64,000 nt of DNA. It comes from Paramecium tetraurelia. Taxonomy: Eukaryota; Ciliophora; Oligohymenophorea; Peniculida; Parameciidae. Where the stretch lies: NCBI RefSeq assembly GCF_000165425.1, contig NW_001799636.1, positions 1 to 64,000 of the forward strand, given 5' to 3'. Within the stretch, counting starts at the first letter, position 1. Every line of letters starts with the position of its first letter. The position numbers and the translations under genes were made by a program. The notes below the pieces were generated by a model. It worked only from the letters and a program-made list of their open reading frames with translations. It did not search any database and was not told the origin of the DNA. Of the stretch, positions 27,041 to 38,426 are shown piece by piece.

Positions 27041-27922
27041 TCAAAGTGCTAGTAATTTTTTATTTGCTAATGATATGGATGTTTAGACCAATTCTTAAAT
27101 TATTTTGCATTCTAATTCAGGGAGAACTGTGGCAAAGAATGCAATAAGGTCTTATAAAATTTTAGCTTTTAAAGTGATTTTTTATTTGTCTTTTAATTCT
27201 CCAATCTGGCCTAGTATCTCCTGGATTTAATAGAGCAATTTAATGAATTATTGTGTATGGACATTCTTCAAACATGACACCTCAGCAATTTTTGCTTGAA
27301 TGCTTTATGAATACTTATTGATTTCTTCGTTAACGATAGTAATTTAATTAAGTGGTTCTTACAATTTTTATTCTTCAATAATTTACTACTGTTATTCTTG
27401 TATAATGATTTAATTAGAATTGTTATATGATGCTTGCACTTCCTCTGGATTTACATCTTCTTCTTGTTTGATTTCCTGGAAATCTGCTTGATCATCTTAA
27501 TTATTATTTTATGCAATTTAGATTTCGACATTTTCCTGGTTGACATTTAAAGGTTAAACTTAGTATTAATCTGGTGACTTAATCTCATTTTTATTACTCA
27601 ATTTAGCTGATTAATTAGAATCCTCAAAATTTTGGAATTCTATTTTATTGGGAGTTAGATTCTAAGTATGTGAGGGAGTAGTTGGAAAGAAGAGTCGTTT
27701 AGGGACAGTGAAGTTATTGGGGGAAGTAAAGATCGGTCTCTTGGTTGGACTGGAGTATAGATTTTAAGGAGTTGAGAATTTAGCATCCTGATAACGATTC
27801 CACTTTTAATCTTGTTTTTCCTTCTGTTTTTCAATCAACTTGACGAAGGCTTTAGGAATAGGTTCATTATCCCTTGAATAATAAAGTGCTTTTTCTTTTA
27901 GCTTTGGAGATCTATTTCTCAT
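27041..27922 (-). CDS. Gln-rich hydrophilic hypothetical protein
   Basis: A single exon of 293 residues, starting MRNRSPKLKEKALYYSRD and ending SISLANKKLLAL. It is very rich in Gln and Asn (many from TAA/TAG), with a Pro/Ser/Thr-rich part around residues 45-90 (TPQNLYSSPTKRPIFTSP) and likely helices in the last third (INKYSQSIQAKIAEVS, FIKLLYQIQEILGQIGELK). No transmembrane segment, signal peptide or known domain. The many Ser/Thr-Pro pairs suggest phosphorylation, which is inference only. Confidence 0.7.
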
Positions 27923-28186
27923 TTCAATATATAAATAATAATAAAACACTTTTTTATTATTAATTTTAGGTTTGCTATTATAGATATCTTTTGAAGGGAA
28001 AAGAAGAGAAGGATGTTCTTGTCTATATTCTTGCCTATGTTGTTTTATATGTTTAATTATATTCTTGTTATTGAATAGAGAGTGTAAACCTATTTATTAA
28101 TTAGGAAGATAAAAATCACAAATCGGGAATTATTAAATGAATATTTATAATAATTATTATTATAAATTAATATTTTAGTATTGACA

Positions 28187-29251
28187 TCACTTTTTATAAG
28201 TCCTATCTGTCTGGCACTATTGCTATTGGAAATTTTGATTGAAAAATTATGCTTAATTCTATTGAAGCAAAGAATACTATCTGTTATTGTTTCTGTGTTG
28301 ATTTTCACCTTGCCTTTAATTGAAAATATTAACTTATGGTTTCAAAAACATCTATAACAGTTAATTCTCAGCTAATCTTTTAAGGTTAGAAATAAATTTA
28401 AAAAGATCTTTGTCATAACATTTAAATAATTTTTCGAATCCAACTCTTTCATCTGGGTTGGTTTGAATCATTTACATAATTAAATCAATAAACCACCCTT
28501 CTTCATAACTCACATCTTCTTAACTCACTAGTCTAGTTTTCAATGATGTATCAAAGAATTAATTTTAAGTTTTAGGTTTTCCAAAAGGCAATCTTTGAAA
28601 TTACAATTCATACAATACTAGTCCAATCTATTCTATTATTTATTAAATACTGAATAAACATCAATTTTTGAGATTTTCTCATAATCAAACTAAGGTAAAC
28701 TTTGTCCATGTTTTTTTTACAATTCAGGAGCTGCATACTATTGAGTACCCAATTAGCTTATAGTGTTGCCTATTTCCTCACATAGCTTCGAAACACCAAA
28801 GTCGGTAAGTTTATAAATGGGTTTATTATCCTTAAAACTTATTAGAATATTTTCTGGCTTGATATCTCTGTGAATAACTTTGTGATCATATAATGATTTG
28901 TATCCTTACAGAAATTACTAGAAGAAAATCAATCTAGATTCCAGATTTGTTAACTTGTCTTTATGAGTCTTCAAATTGCAATCACATTCATCCATGAGTA
29001 TACAGACATTCTTCAAGTCTTAAAAATGAAGCACACTTTTAATAGCAACTAAATTCTCATTCTTGTTAAAATCCTGCTTCAAATGATTATAAATCTCAAG
29101 TTCCTTGTGAACTGATTACTCATTTTCATATTCGATAACCTAATCTAAGTGATTTATACTTTTAAAATGAATTTATTTTTCATATTATATCTACAACCAA
29201 AAATTTATGCCTACTATCCCTGATAACCTTTATAAGGGTATTAGAGGTCAT
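28187..29251 (-). CDS. Protein kinase-like protein with reduced N-lobe
   Basis: The C-lobe is canonical: [10 protein letters not shown] (catalytic loop), TDFGVSKL (DFG), QQYAAPEL (APE) and [14 protein letters not shown], the last joined across a 23-nt intron (28628-28650). The tail after the domain is Gln/Asn-rich and ends TDRTYKK. Upstream, [12 protein letters not shown] resembles the alphaC region and [12 protein letters not shown] the hinge, but I find no glycine-rich loop and no clear beta3 lysine. The 5' end is tentative: from the ATG at 29251 a 37-nt GT...AG intron would be needed to reach the kinase frame, longer than usual here. Either the N-lobe is divergent (possibly a pseudokinase) or a 5' exon is missed. 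Confidence 0.7.
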
Positions 29252-29763
29252 CAATATTATACTATCTTAATTTCTCGATTAATTGGTTGTAGTTTATTTT
29301 CATAAATAATAATTATAAATATAAGTATCTTAATACATTTATAATCAGAAATAGCTTTATTGAACATTTAAGATAAGATAAATGTTGTGATTCGAAATAA
29401 TAACTCCTTCATTTATCTTAGCTGTTTACCTTTCTCTATTTTAAAATCACGCGCACTATTTTATTAGCTAATAACTAATAATTTTATTATCAAATTATAC
29501 TTCATACAGTTCTTCTTTATCTATATACTAAATTTGAAATGTATATTTATTTTTATATAACGTCATAAGTCTTAATTAGATTGGGTTTTATATCACTCAA
29601 TAGCAATGAATAACCAAAACATGGTTTGGACACCCTAAACTATATATCCTAAAATGGTCTAATCTACAGATCCTTGAGATTTGACAGTTAATTACACCAA
29701 TAGAGAGAGAGTAACATTATTTAATTTTGATAAAACTATAAGAATTATGATATAGATAATGAT
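29252..29763. other. Intergenic, no gene recognised
   Basis: A+T-rich; between the kinase gene start and the end of the next minus-strand gene. Nothing supportable. Confidence 0.45.
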
Positions 29764-30783
29764 TCAAATAAAACAAAGTAGAGTGGCCAACAAAAGTATA
29801 TAAAAAGATACTAAATGAATGTGCCTAAGATATATATTAGAAATGGTTTACTCATAACATGCACGATAATATTTAAGGGTGATCATAACTGAGATCAGTT
29901 GAGCAATTGTAGTTACTATCAAGGCGATACTTTAGACGATAAGGTTTAAAATAAATAAAAAAATTAAAGGTAAAAACACAAGGGAATTCCATATTAAAAT
30001 CTACCTGAAATCTAATGTTATTTCTAATTCTTTTATTTTTAACTTCGACAATATTAAAATTTATCTTAAACAAATAAATGCGAATAGGATGACTTAGACT
30101 GATTGCCATGGATGGCTTATGTACAAATTACAAATTAAAACAGTTTAGAAGAATAATGTTTACCAGATCTTCTTCCATGTCACTTTTTTTGGTTCATCAA
30201 TTTTAATTGAATCGTTATTAGTGTAATCTAATTGAATGCCTCCTCGTAAGTTATCATCAAAAACTTGATGTGTTTGTTATTGACTCTCGTATAGAATCTG
30301 CGTTCGAGGTCCTCCCTTTTTCTCAATATTAGTTAATAACTTCGTCAAAGTTTTGTCATTTTGGTAGATGCCCTCCATCTCCTTTCCAAGTTAATCATAA
30401 TTTACTGATTTCAAAGTTTTGAGAATGCCAAATTTGATCTCTCCACAATCGTCTTGAAACTTTATAACGTTAAAATTGGCTAATAAATCAAGACACCATT
30501 CTTACATTGATTCGGAGAGCTACTCAGCTATCGCTAAGGCATTCCACCATTGCTATAATTCTTAGAATATTACGATCTTTTGTTGTCTCCCAAGAAACTC
30601 ATACCAGAATCCTACTTAATGTGTTGTTGTCCCCTTTCTGTCGTATTTTGGGGTCCATTAATGTTCTCATTGGACAGGCGGATCTATTTGGGTGTCATAC
30701 TGGAGTTGCTCTCATGAATCGATGGAATGGCTGGTAGATATTGAGGTTATTGTTCCATTTCTTGATCTATTTTGTTCGTGCAT
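29764..30783 (-). CDS. Hypothetical protein with hydrophobic C-terminal third; 5' end unresolved
   Basis: One frame is open from about 30690 to the TGA at 29764-29766. The hydrophilic part contains FWYEFLGRQQKIVIFQE, WWNALAIAEQLSESMQEW and NFNVIKFQDDCGEIKFGI; the last third is hydrophobic (VILFAFICLRQILIL, LVFLPLIFLFILNLIV, IALIVTTIAQLISVMITL, FYILLLATLLCFI), suggesting about four membrane spans. An in-frame ATG exists at 30783, but two TGA codons separate it from the long open part and no short intron removes them. So the true start is unknown, or the gene is broken at its 5' end. An alternative is that coding ends soon after the VTWKKIWQ segment. No family recognised. Confidence 0.55.
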
Positions 30784-31323
30784 TCTTAAACTTGAGTATT
30801 CAAAATATTTATCTATGGGATGTAGGCTTTGTTTGGTTATTTGCTATAATATCGAAATACCAGAAACAGTGCAGCTGCTATAGTTAAATCTAATGATGTA
30901 TGTTTTGAAAATATTTACATCTCAAATTTCCTATCATTCTTATTTCAATCAAAAATATGCTTATGTTGCAAATAGAAAACAAAAGTGAAATCTTCTTTTT
31001 ATTCAATTCTCGGTCATATAAATAAAATAAAGTGATCACAGAAGAAAATAATAAGATCAACTAAAATTGCAGAAGCTCTTTATTCATGATTTAATTATTA
31101 TTTCCTTTATATTTATTTAATCTATTTCTAATTCAACGATTATTCCTAAAATATCCTTTTACACATATGACTCAAATTAAATTAAACTGAATGGTTAAAT
31201 ATCACCTCTAAATTGTAGTATTCCCCCAACACACAACTTATCGTATATATTGTTCCAAAGAAATTTGAAGGTTTCCAAAAAGGAAAACTGATTTCTAATC
31301 CATTATTACATTTAATTATAAAA
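30784..31323. other. Divergent intergenic region, no gene recognised
   Basis: About 540 A+T-rich bases between two gene starts on opposite strands; likely promoters of both. No repeat or RNA gene seen. Confidence 0.45.
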
Positions 31324-32466
31324 ATGACTGAGTATTATGTATTAAAGAAAAGTCTCCAAACCTTTGAAAATTACGGCAAGACCCAAGAAATCAGACATCA
31401 ACTCCTACAGGGAGACACCCAAGTGCTCAAGAATATCATCACACTTCTCATCACCATTCTCAAAGATCCCAAAACCGATCCAATCATGATGCTCCAAGCT
31501 GTCAGAGTAAACAATCACGCCATATCCCTTAGTTTAGCAAAGACTGCATGGAGACATTCAATGATGATTTCATCAGTCAATTCTAATTGGAAGTCTTGCC
31601 GTATTTTGAGTCAATGGCCATGTTTGAATATAAAAGCGAAGCCCATGATAGAGGCCAATTCTACTTTAACAAAGAGCCCGATCCCTACACAGCAAAACTC
31701 GGAAATACATTGTTGCATTTGGTTTTGGAATGCATATGGGTTTGGGCCAAATGGTTTCCCATGGATCCAGACTGTCTGAAGGTGTCCTGCTATAGAATTA
31801 CACTAGAAAAGTTATGCATTTTGGGAGTAAGATTCAATAAGATCCTGTACTTCAACAAGCTATTAATTAAGCGTCACTTGCCAGAATGTATGGTACCAAT
31901 GAAAATTATTCAGGAATTAAGAAGAGCTGTTAAATTGGATTTATAATAGTATGTTCAAATTTTGATTTAGGACCTTTGGTAATGGCAGTTCCAGTATCAT
32001 TATTCAACAAAGATTGAGTCAACTCTTGCCTCAAGAAATGGCCAGAGATGAGAGTCAAGAAGTCTTTTATTCTGATATGATCAGGCGATTATACCGTCAG
32101 CATCTAAAGAATGAAAGGAAATTGGCTCCAAAGAAGTCTGGACAGGATGAATCTTTTGTTTATGTGCCTGAGGAAAAGGAAAACAACATTCAAAATCAGC
32201 AAATGCTTCAACTGAATGCCATCATCCAAAAAACCCAGACAGACTTCATGTCAACCATAATTGAAAAATAAGAGCTCCAAAAATAACTCAGAGAGCAACA
32301 AGAAAAATTAAAACTGATGCAATAAAGAATAGAGATCCAGGATGAACGCTTGAAATACTACGAAGGCGATAGACCATTCAGATCCCAATTTTACCAGTCT
32401 CGCTTTGTCTAGTCCAATAATCAATCAGTCTAGCAATCATTTACCCAGCAACAACAGCATTTTTGA
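31324..32466 (+). CDS. VHS/ENTH-like helical-domain protein with coiled-coil tail
   Basis: Three exons with introns at 31507-31532 (26 nt) and 31949-31970 (22 nt) give 364 residues. The first about 190 residues look like a right-handed helical repeat domain of the VHS/ENTH type: KNIITLLITILKD, DCMETFNDDFISQF and LGNTLLHLVLECIWVWAKW are amphipathic helices in the spacing seen in GGA/TOM1-like and other ciliate adaptor proteins. The rest contains a coiled coil (LNAIIQKTQTDFMSTIIEKQ and ELQKQLREQQEKLKLMQQR) and a Gln/Ser-rich C-terminus. VHS and ENTH proteins bind sorting signals or phosphoinositides on endosomes; assignment here is by pattern only and other ARM-like folds are possible. Confidence 0.75.
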
Positions 32467-32492
32467 TATCTTCTATTTATTCATCATCATAT

Positions 32493-32884
32493 ATGTCTTA
32501 CCAGTGTTTTTTTTCCAATACCCAAAAAAAATACTTAAAAAGATTTCTTAAAAACTTTTCAGAAGAAGGCTCCAAAGCTCTAGATCCGAAAACTTTCAAT
32601 CAATAGCAGAAAAGGAAAAGGATGAAATTATATCTATGTTTGTTTAATGAAATCCTAGAAACATTCATATCAATTCTTCCATTTTTCTTAATCTCTATCA
32701 ATTTCAAAGAAAGCAACATTCTTTAAGTTGCTAATTGTTTACTGAATTACAAATTTCTACTTTTGGATGTAACTCTCTATTCTACAATATTTTTAAGAAT
32801 AATTTTATAACATCAATTACATCGGGCGTCAACCTGATCTTAAAAGAAGGCTTTCCACTCACATAGTCCTCTTAAAACTTATGA
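32493..32884 (+). CDS. Small hypothetical protein
   Basis: Starts MSYQCFFSNTQKKYLKRFLK only 27 bases after the preceding stop. Two exons with a 29-nt intron (32769-32797) give 120 residues and a TGA at 32882-32884; without the intron the frame shifts into an early stop. One hydrophobic helix is present (EILETFISILPFFLISI). No family is recognised. The regular intron and open frame support a real gene, but the short length keeps confidence moderate; it could also be a downstream part of a decayed gene. Confidence 0.5.
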
Positions 32885-33207
32885 TAAGGGACTCATCAGA
32901 GCCTGTACTTGCAGGTATCCATTATCAGAACAGTTCATTTGTTATGGTAAGTGAAATCAAAAAAAATTTGTCTGATTGCTTAAATTTTCTTTTATGAACA
33001 AACTTCAACTTTTTACAAGCTCAGAGCCCCAAACAAGTTTACAAAAGATCCTCTACCCTTAATTAACTTTAGATTAAAAATTCTGGAATCGTATCTTCGA
33101 ATTACATAAATAAACTCTTATTTCAATAATTAAACTCAATAATATACCGTCAGGGGTTCATAACCCCGTTAATTAAGAATGAAAAAAATATAATTAATTT
33201 ACTTGAA
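32885..33207. other. Intergenic region upstream of the Gly/Gln-rich gene
   Basis: Holds the short perfect hairpin GGGGTT-CAT-AACCCC at 33153-33167, 41 bases before the start codon of the next gene. GGGGTTCATAACCCC resembles a tRNA T-arm but no other tRNA part is present. Otherwise nothing recognised. Confidence 0.5.
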
Positions 33208-35439
33208 ATGAAAATCATCAAAATTTTACTACTCCTTTGCATTGTCTCTTCAGTGTTCACACAACTTACTCAAGGTGCTCCAACAGGTGGCCAAAGTAAG
33301 ATCTTTAAATCTATATCATTTTAGGCGGCTCTGGAAGCTCTAATCCCACATAAGGTGCCCCTACTGGCCAACAAGGATAATAAAATACAGCTGGTATCTA
33401 AATATATCTTATCATTTCTAGGTGGATAACAATAAGGTGGCCAATAAGGCGGTTAATAAGGCGGTTAACAAGGTGGATAACAAGGTGGATAACAAGGTGG
33501 ATAATAAGGCGGTTAACAAGGTGGATAATAAGGTGGCCCATAGACCGGAGGAAAAGCCAAGAAATGCTAACCAACACAATCATAATCAGGATAGCAATCA
33601 GGATAACAATCAGGATAGCAATAAGGACAATAATAAGGATAATAATAGGGTTAATAATAAGGACAGTAATAACCAAGCTCATAAACCCTCCCTGGAAATC
33701 AACTTCCAGGTCAATAAGTTTAATAATAACCATCAGGAACAAACTAATAACAACCAAGTGGTACTTAACAACCAAGTGGTACTTAATAACCAAGTGGAAC
33801 CTAATAACCAAGTGGTACTTAATAACCAAGTGGAACTTAATAACCAAGTGGAACCTAATAACCAGGTGGAACCCAACCATAACAACCAAGTGGAACACAA
33901 TAATAAGGTGGAACTCAACTACCAGGTGGATAATAAGGTGGTTAATAGACAGGACAAACTGGTTCAGGATAAGGATAAATGGGTCAAGGATAAACTGGTT
34001 AAGGATAAGGATAAATGGGTCAAGGATAAACTGGTTAAGGATAAGGATAAATGGGTCAAGGATAAGGTTAAGGACAAATGGGATAAGGTCAAGGATAAGG
34101 CCAAGGATAAGGATAAGGATAAGGATAAGGATAAGGTTAAGGCCAAGGATAAGGATAAGGATAAGGCCAAGGATAAGGATAAGGTTAAGGATAAGGTCAA
34201 GGTTAAGGACAAGGATAAGGACAAGGATAAGGTCAAGGATAAGGACCTTAAGGACCTCCTTAATCAAAAGGATAATGGAATTAAGACTCAGAGCAACAAG
34301 AATAATGTGTTGAAGTCGAAGTTAGTTGTGCTGATACTGAAATTGTGTTCAAAGATAGATGTGTTGCCGCAACATGCGAAAACTTGGACAAAGTTCAAAG
34401 CAAACAAGAAGGTGGAAAGAAGAAGCTTCCAATTAAAGTTGATGGAAAAGCTGACTTCAATGACAATAAAGATGTTGTCGTATAATTAGCATTCCCTGAT
34501 AACAAAGACAAACCACTTGTTAAATCAGATGGAAATGCAAATGCTTGTGTTGAAAGAGCAATTTACAGATATAGACCAAGTTTCTTAAGTGAAACATTAG
34601 ATGATACAACTGTCACAAGCAGTTATGATGATGATAAATAATTAAGAATTTGGGAATTCACAATCTTGAATGCAGATCTTGATAGCAAATTGTTCAAAGA
34701 TGAATAAACAGATAAGATTGTTTATACTGGTTACTATTCAGTTAAACTTACAATCTAAGAAAAGAAGTTAGCTCAATTCTTCTTTACATTCTTTGTAGCA
34801 GTCGACTTAGATGGTAATGTTTTAACAGCTTAAGCCACATCTGATGCTTAAGATGATACTCCTGCTTGCGCAACTGAAGACAATTGTGTTTCAAGAGCTG
34901 AAACTGAAGTAGGATTTTGCAGTGACTAAACCTGTTAAACTCTCGTTGATTAACCATAAGTCTATGCAGGATAAAATTTCTATGTTGTCCAAAGAGTAAA
35001 ATAAACTGGATTTGAAAAATGGAAAGTCGGAGATGCTGATGTTACTATCACCGGTGATGGAGTCAACAAGAAATTGAAACCTGCTTCTCAAGATAAGCAA
35101 GCTGGATAAACTATTTACACATTAAATGTTGACATTCTTGCTAATAATGTTGAATTCTCAGTCAATGGTAAACTTGAAGATCCAACTGCTGCTCGTAGAT
35201 TCAGATTTTTAGAAGATGCTACAACCACCGATGGTACTGAAGTATCCTCTGCTAAAGCTGTTGGTTCAACTACCTTAGAATGCATTAAGAAGGATGCTAA
35301 CTCTTCATGCCCAACCGCTGACGAAGCCAAAGCATACAATAAACCAGATTGCGGAACTATCGGATAAGCAGAATGCGAAAGCAACAATGGATACATCTGG
35401 TCATTTGTGATCTTAGCTGTCTTAATGTTAGTACAATGA
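33208..35439 (+). CDS. Secreted Gly/Gln-repeat protein with C-terminal membrane or GPI-anchor signal
   Basis: Three exons with introns at 33296-33324 (29 nt) and 33394-33421 (28 nt) give 724 residues. A signal peptide (MKIIKILLLLCIVSSVF) is followed by GAPTGGQ and then about 280 residues of low-complexity repeat: QGGQQGG units, QQSGQQ units, PSGTQQ units and a long GQGQGQ/MGQGQ array. The second half is a folded, cysteine-containing domain of about 380 residues (starting CVEVEVSCADTEIVF; further CATEDNCVSR and CSDQTCQTL), and the end GYIWSFVILAVLMLVQ is a hydrophobic tail that could be a GPI-attachment signal or TM anchor. So a surface or secreted protein is likely. Almost all repeat glutamines are TAA codons. 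No family was recognised for the folded part. Confidence 0.88.
33422..34258 (+). repeat. Low-complexity coding repeat array (Gly-Gln, Pro-Ser-Gly-Thr)
   Basis: Tandem imperfect units inside the gene above. Main blocks: GGTGGATAACAA-like units (33422-33540), a GGATAACAATCA-like block (about 33590-33700), CCAAGTGGTACTTAA-like 15-base units (about 33755-33930) and alternating GGTTAA/GGATAA hexamer-type units (about 33960-34240). The array also leaves other frames on both strands open for several hundred bases. Confidence 0.9.
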
Positions 35440-35539
35440 TTAATTATTTACATCATAAAGCACATACACAATTTACATTCTTTTTATATATTATATTATA
35501 ATAATCCAAAATTATTAATAGAAATTATAAAAAGAGATA

Positions 35540-36781
35540 ATGATAGGAATGCAATATCAGAGTTATTAATATTATAGTTATGGGAATCTGAAGGAATTGT
35601 AGGAAATAATAAAGGTTGATGGAATTGGAATAATGAATATTGATGAAGATGAATAAATAATCGAATATTAGATAGATCGATCAAAATGTGTTAGATTAAG
35701 TGATCTCATATATATGATTGTAATTTATATACTTATGCATTATTAGACTTATAACTTTCTTAGATTTCATTTAGGATAACTATTAGAGTTATTTGCTCAA
35801 TTATTAAAGAAAGTCATTTCATAATAAGCTTAAAATCATATTTAGCATTAATACTTAGATACCAATAGAATATGGTTGGTATTTAAAAATGAATCTCCTC
35901 GTTTAAGCGTTGTTTATACTAAAATTGATTATACAATTGCTTTTACAGGTTATCAATGTTAATTATTTGAAAAAGGACCACGCGACACCAAATCAGCAGA
36001 TGAATAAATCTAAAATATTATAAAAGCCATTTTGAAAAAATTTAAGAAAGATAATATATTTTTCAATCCTTCTAAAAAAAATGAAATTGACAATCAGATT
36101 TATGATCCAATTATCTAAGCTTGTGATAAACTTTGCATAGAAACTACTTTCGAAGTAATCATGTAACTATAATCTAAATATGAACTTAATAAAGTATAAT
36201 AAACTATTTAATTGGACATTTAATTAGAGAATTCAAAGGTTGATCTTGCAAGAAATTAAAATCTACCCAAAATTGAGTAATAGTTGAAAGCTTATATTTA
36301 CGCTTTAAAATCTGAGACTATATTTGACTTGGAATTCATTATTTTGACTTAGATAGAAAATATGATAGTTCCTCTTGAAAATCCTAAAATCAATTTCAAT
36401 AAAATAGAAGAGCATAATGAGTATTTTAAGGAAGTGAAATCAATTTAACAAAAAACTTACATCAAACGAAAGGAATAACTACAAAGTTGTATTTAATAAA
36501 TTATTGAGGATGCCTTAAAAAAAATGTTGGAAGATTATAAATTTGAATTCAAATAAGAAGAAAAGTAAGAATTAAATGAGACTGTGGTAAATAGAATTTT
36601 AAATCTGAAATTGAATAAATATTTTTATAATTCTCCGCATTATCATTTAAAAATAAGCGAAGAGAGTTTGTTATAATAATAATTAAGTTTACAAAGTAAA
36701 CTTATTTAAAAAGTAGTAAATGAAGAAGTTTAAATGCTCATTTATTATCATATATTACTATTGATTGATGATTTAATTTGA
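35540..36781 (+). CDS. Intact member of a ciliate gene family repeated downstream
   Basis: A single exon of 413 residues, MIGMQYQSYQYYSYGN to LLLIDDLI, with TAA/TAG as Gln and no TGA. It is a diverged paralogue of the two copies at about 37.2 and 47.6 kb: shared blocks include RxHLGQLL, the pattern LDTNRIWL (LDLTRIWL in copy B) and FTGYQC, in the same order and spacing. The protein is hydrophilic, Gln/Lys/Asn-rich and probably all helical; no membrane segment or signal peptide. I do not recognise the family and propose no function. The frame stays open a little upstream of the chosen ATG, so the true start could lie further 5'. Confidence 0.7.
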
Positions 36782-36985
36782 ATATTTTTAGTAATTATAA
36801 AGAATATACATTGTTTTTCTATCTTTCTAGTTATTTGAATTGATACATTTTTAATAGACAAAAATCATTAGTTTTAAGATTATGCAGTAATATTACACAT
36901 AATCATCTAGAGAACATTATTAGTTGTTTAAAGAATAGCAAAAATACAGAACATTCTTTTAATTTTATTCTTATACTCATATCTT

Positions 36986-38426
36986 ATGAATGTAACATAG
37001 ATAATATAAAAGAATGGGTAGTCTGCAAAGATTATATTGAGTGTGATTTCTAAATATTTTGATAATTCTATCTTTAAATATAACCATAAAGTTAAGAATT
37101 TGTTTATAGCTTAAGTTCGGCAATTAATTATCGAAATTTTAGAATTTTAGTAATTAATAGAAATATAATAATAATAGATGTTAAATTTATTTTATGATTG
37201 TGAGGAAGTGTATAGCTATGAAAATAAAGAAATAATAGAAAAAGTTATAGAGTTTGACTCAATAGGAGAAGTTAATTTAGATGAAAACAATAAATCAATC
37301 ACATATAAAATAAATCGCAGATAATGTATTCGATTAAGAGATTTGATATTTTGGATTGTATTTAATATTAATATTCATTATCTTTAATAGGAATCAGACT
37401 TTGTACGTATTCATCTAGGATAATTGCTGCATCTAATCATACTATTATTACAATAAGTATGTTTAATTGAATCTCGTGGGAATTGAACATGATTATCTTG
37501 ATTTAAGTAGAATTTGGCTTCATTTACGTAGTAATAGTTAGCATCCAAGTCTTATTTATCAAGTTTTGTATTATTCAATTCATTTTACAGGATATTAATG
37601 TCCATTTTATCAAAACCAATATCCTTTATAAAATGCATCTATTAAAGTCAAAGAAATAATATAAGTTATCTTTAATCGCTGTTTTAATAAAATTCATTTA
37701 AAATGGACTAATGTAGACAAAAGGAATGAAATATATAATTCAATAGTAAAACCAATAATAGATTTATGTAAGTCCAATTCAAATAATATTGAAATCATTA
37801 CTTGTATTTAAGATAAAATGAAGAAATACAATTATTAAGATAATCTAAAGAAAAACCTCATTTAATTTTTGGATATTGATGATTAATGTAATGATTATGT
37901 TGGATCTAACAGGCAAAAATCTATTCCAAAGGTTAATGAAGATTTAACACGAATCTTATCATTTGGAAGTTAATATGGTTAAGTTACTATTGAATATTTG
38001 TTATCAGAAGCAATTCCGATGATGAGTTAACATTTGGAAAACTATTCAAAACCTAAATTTGATTATTTTAATAAAGCTTAACAATTTTATCAATCTATTT
38101 AGACAAATTAAAACAAGCTCAAAGTTCACATTCAAAAATAAGTTTTGAATTTGATTCAATTTGGATTAAAAGAAAAAGAAAAGGACTATAAATTTGATAT
38201 AACTCAAGATGAAATCAAATAACTTGAAGATCAAATTATAAGTTCAATATTTCAATCTCCATACATTCAATATTTTAATAACACTTATTGGTTATATACT
38301 AAAAACGAAGAATATATAAATTATCAATTATCAGCAGCATAAAAATTTATCAATAAAGAGGTATAAGAATAAGTCGATCTATTATTTATGATAAATATCC
38401 TAACATTGATTAGTGAGCTAATTTGA
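36986..38426 (+). pseudogene. Gene-family copy A, broken
   Basis: The frame from MNVTQIIQKNGQSAK through MLNLFYDCEEVYSYENK is open and homologous to the copy at 47.6 kb from 37178 on, ending LTLISELI at a TGA (38424-38426). It is interrupted by a one-base gain near 37475, within the segment that copy B reads as IESLGIEHDYL; a TGA follows at once in the shifted frame. After that point the original product continues cleanly for about 300 residues (QCPFYQNQYPLQNAS, EYLLSEAIPMMSQHLE, YFNNTYWLYTKNEEY). One lesion only was seen. The sequence upstream of 37178 has no counterpart at copy B and may be a 5' extension specific to this copy. Confidence 0.7.
37153..38389 (+). repeat. Direct repeat, copy A (pairs with 47606-48839)
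   Basis: About 1.24 kb that is nearly identical, in the same orientation, to 47606-48839, with scattered substitutions and a few small indels. The similarity begins just before the shared ATG and ends close to the C-terminus of the encoded protein, so the duplicated unit is essentially the coding sequence. Confidence 0.9.

Noticed and set aside
30507-30737. 76-codon plus-strand frame
   Set aside because: Lies antisense to the coherent minus-strand gene at 29764-30783, which reads fluently with TAA/TAG as Gln.
33148-33170. Possible tRNA T-arm (GGGGTTCATAACCCC)
   Set aside because: No acceptor stem, D-arm or anticodon arm can be placed on either strand; it is a simple palindrome.
33398-34267. 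A 289-codon minus-strand open frame and two long plus-strand frames (33422-34489, 33564-34313)
   Set aside because: They are shadows of the Gly/Gln repeat array, with extreme Leu/Ile, Lys/Asp or Arg/Ile composition; only the frame with signal peptide, introns and folded C-terminal domain is credible.
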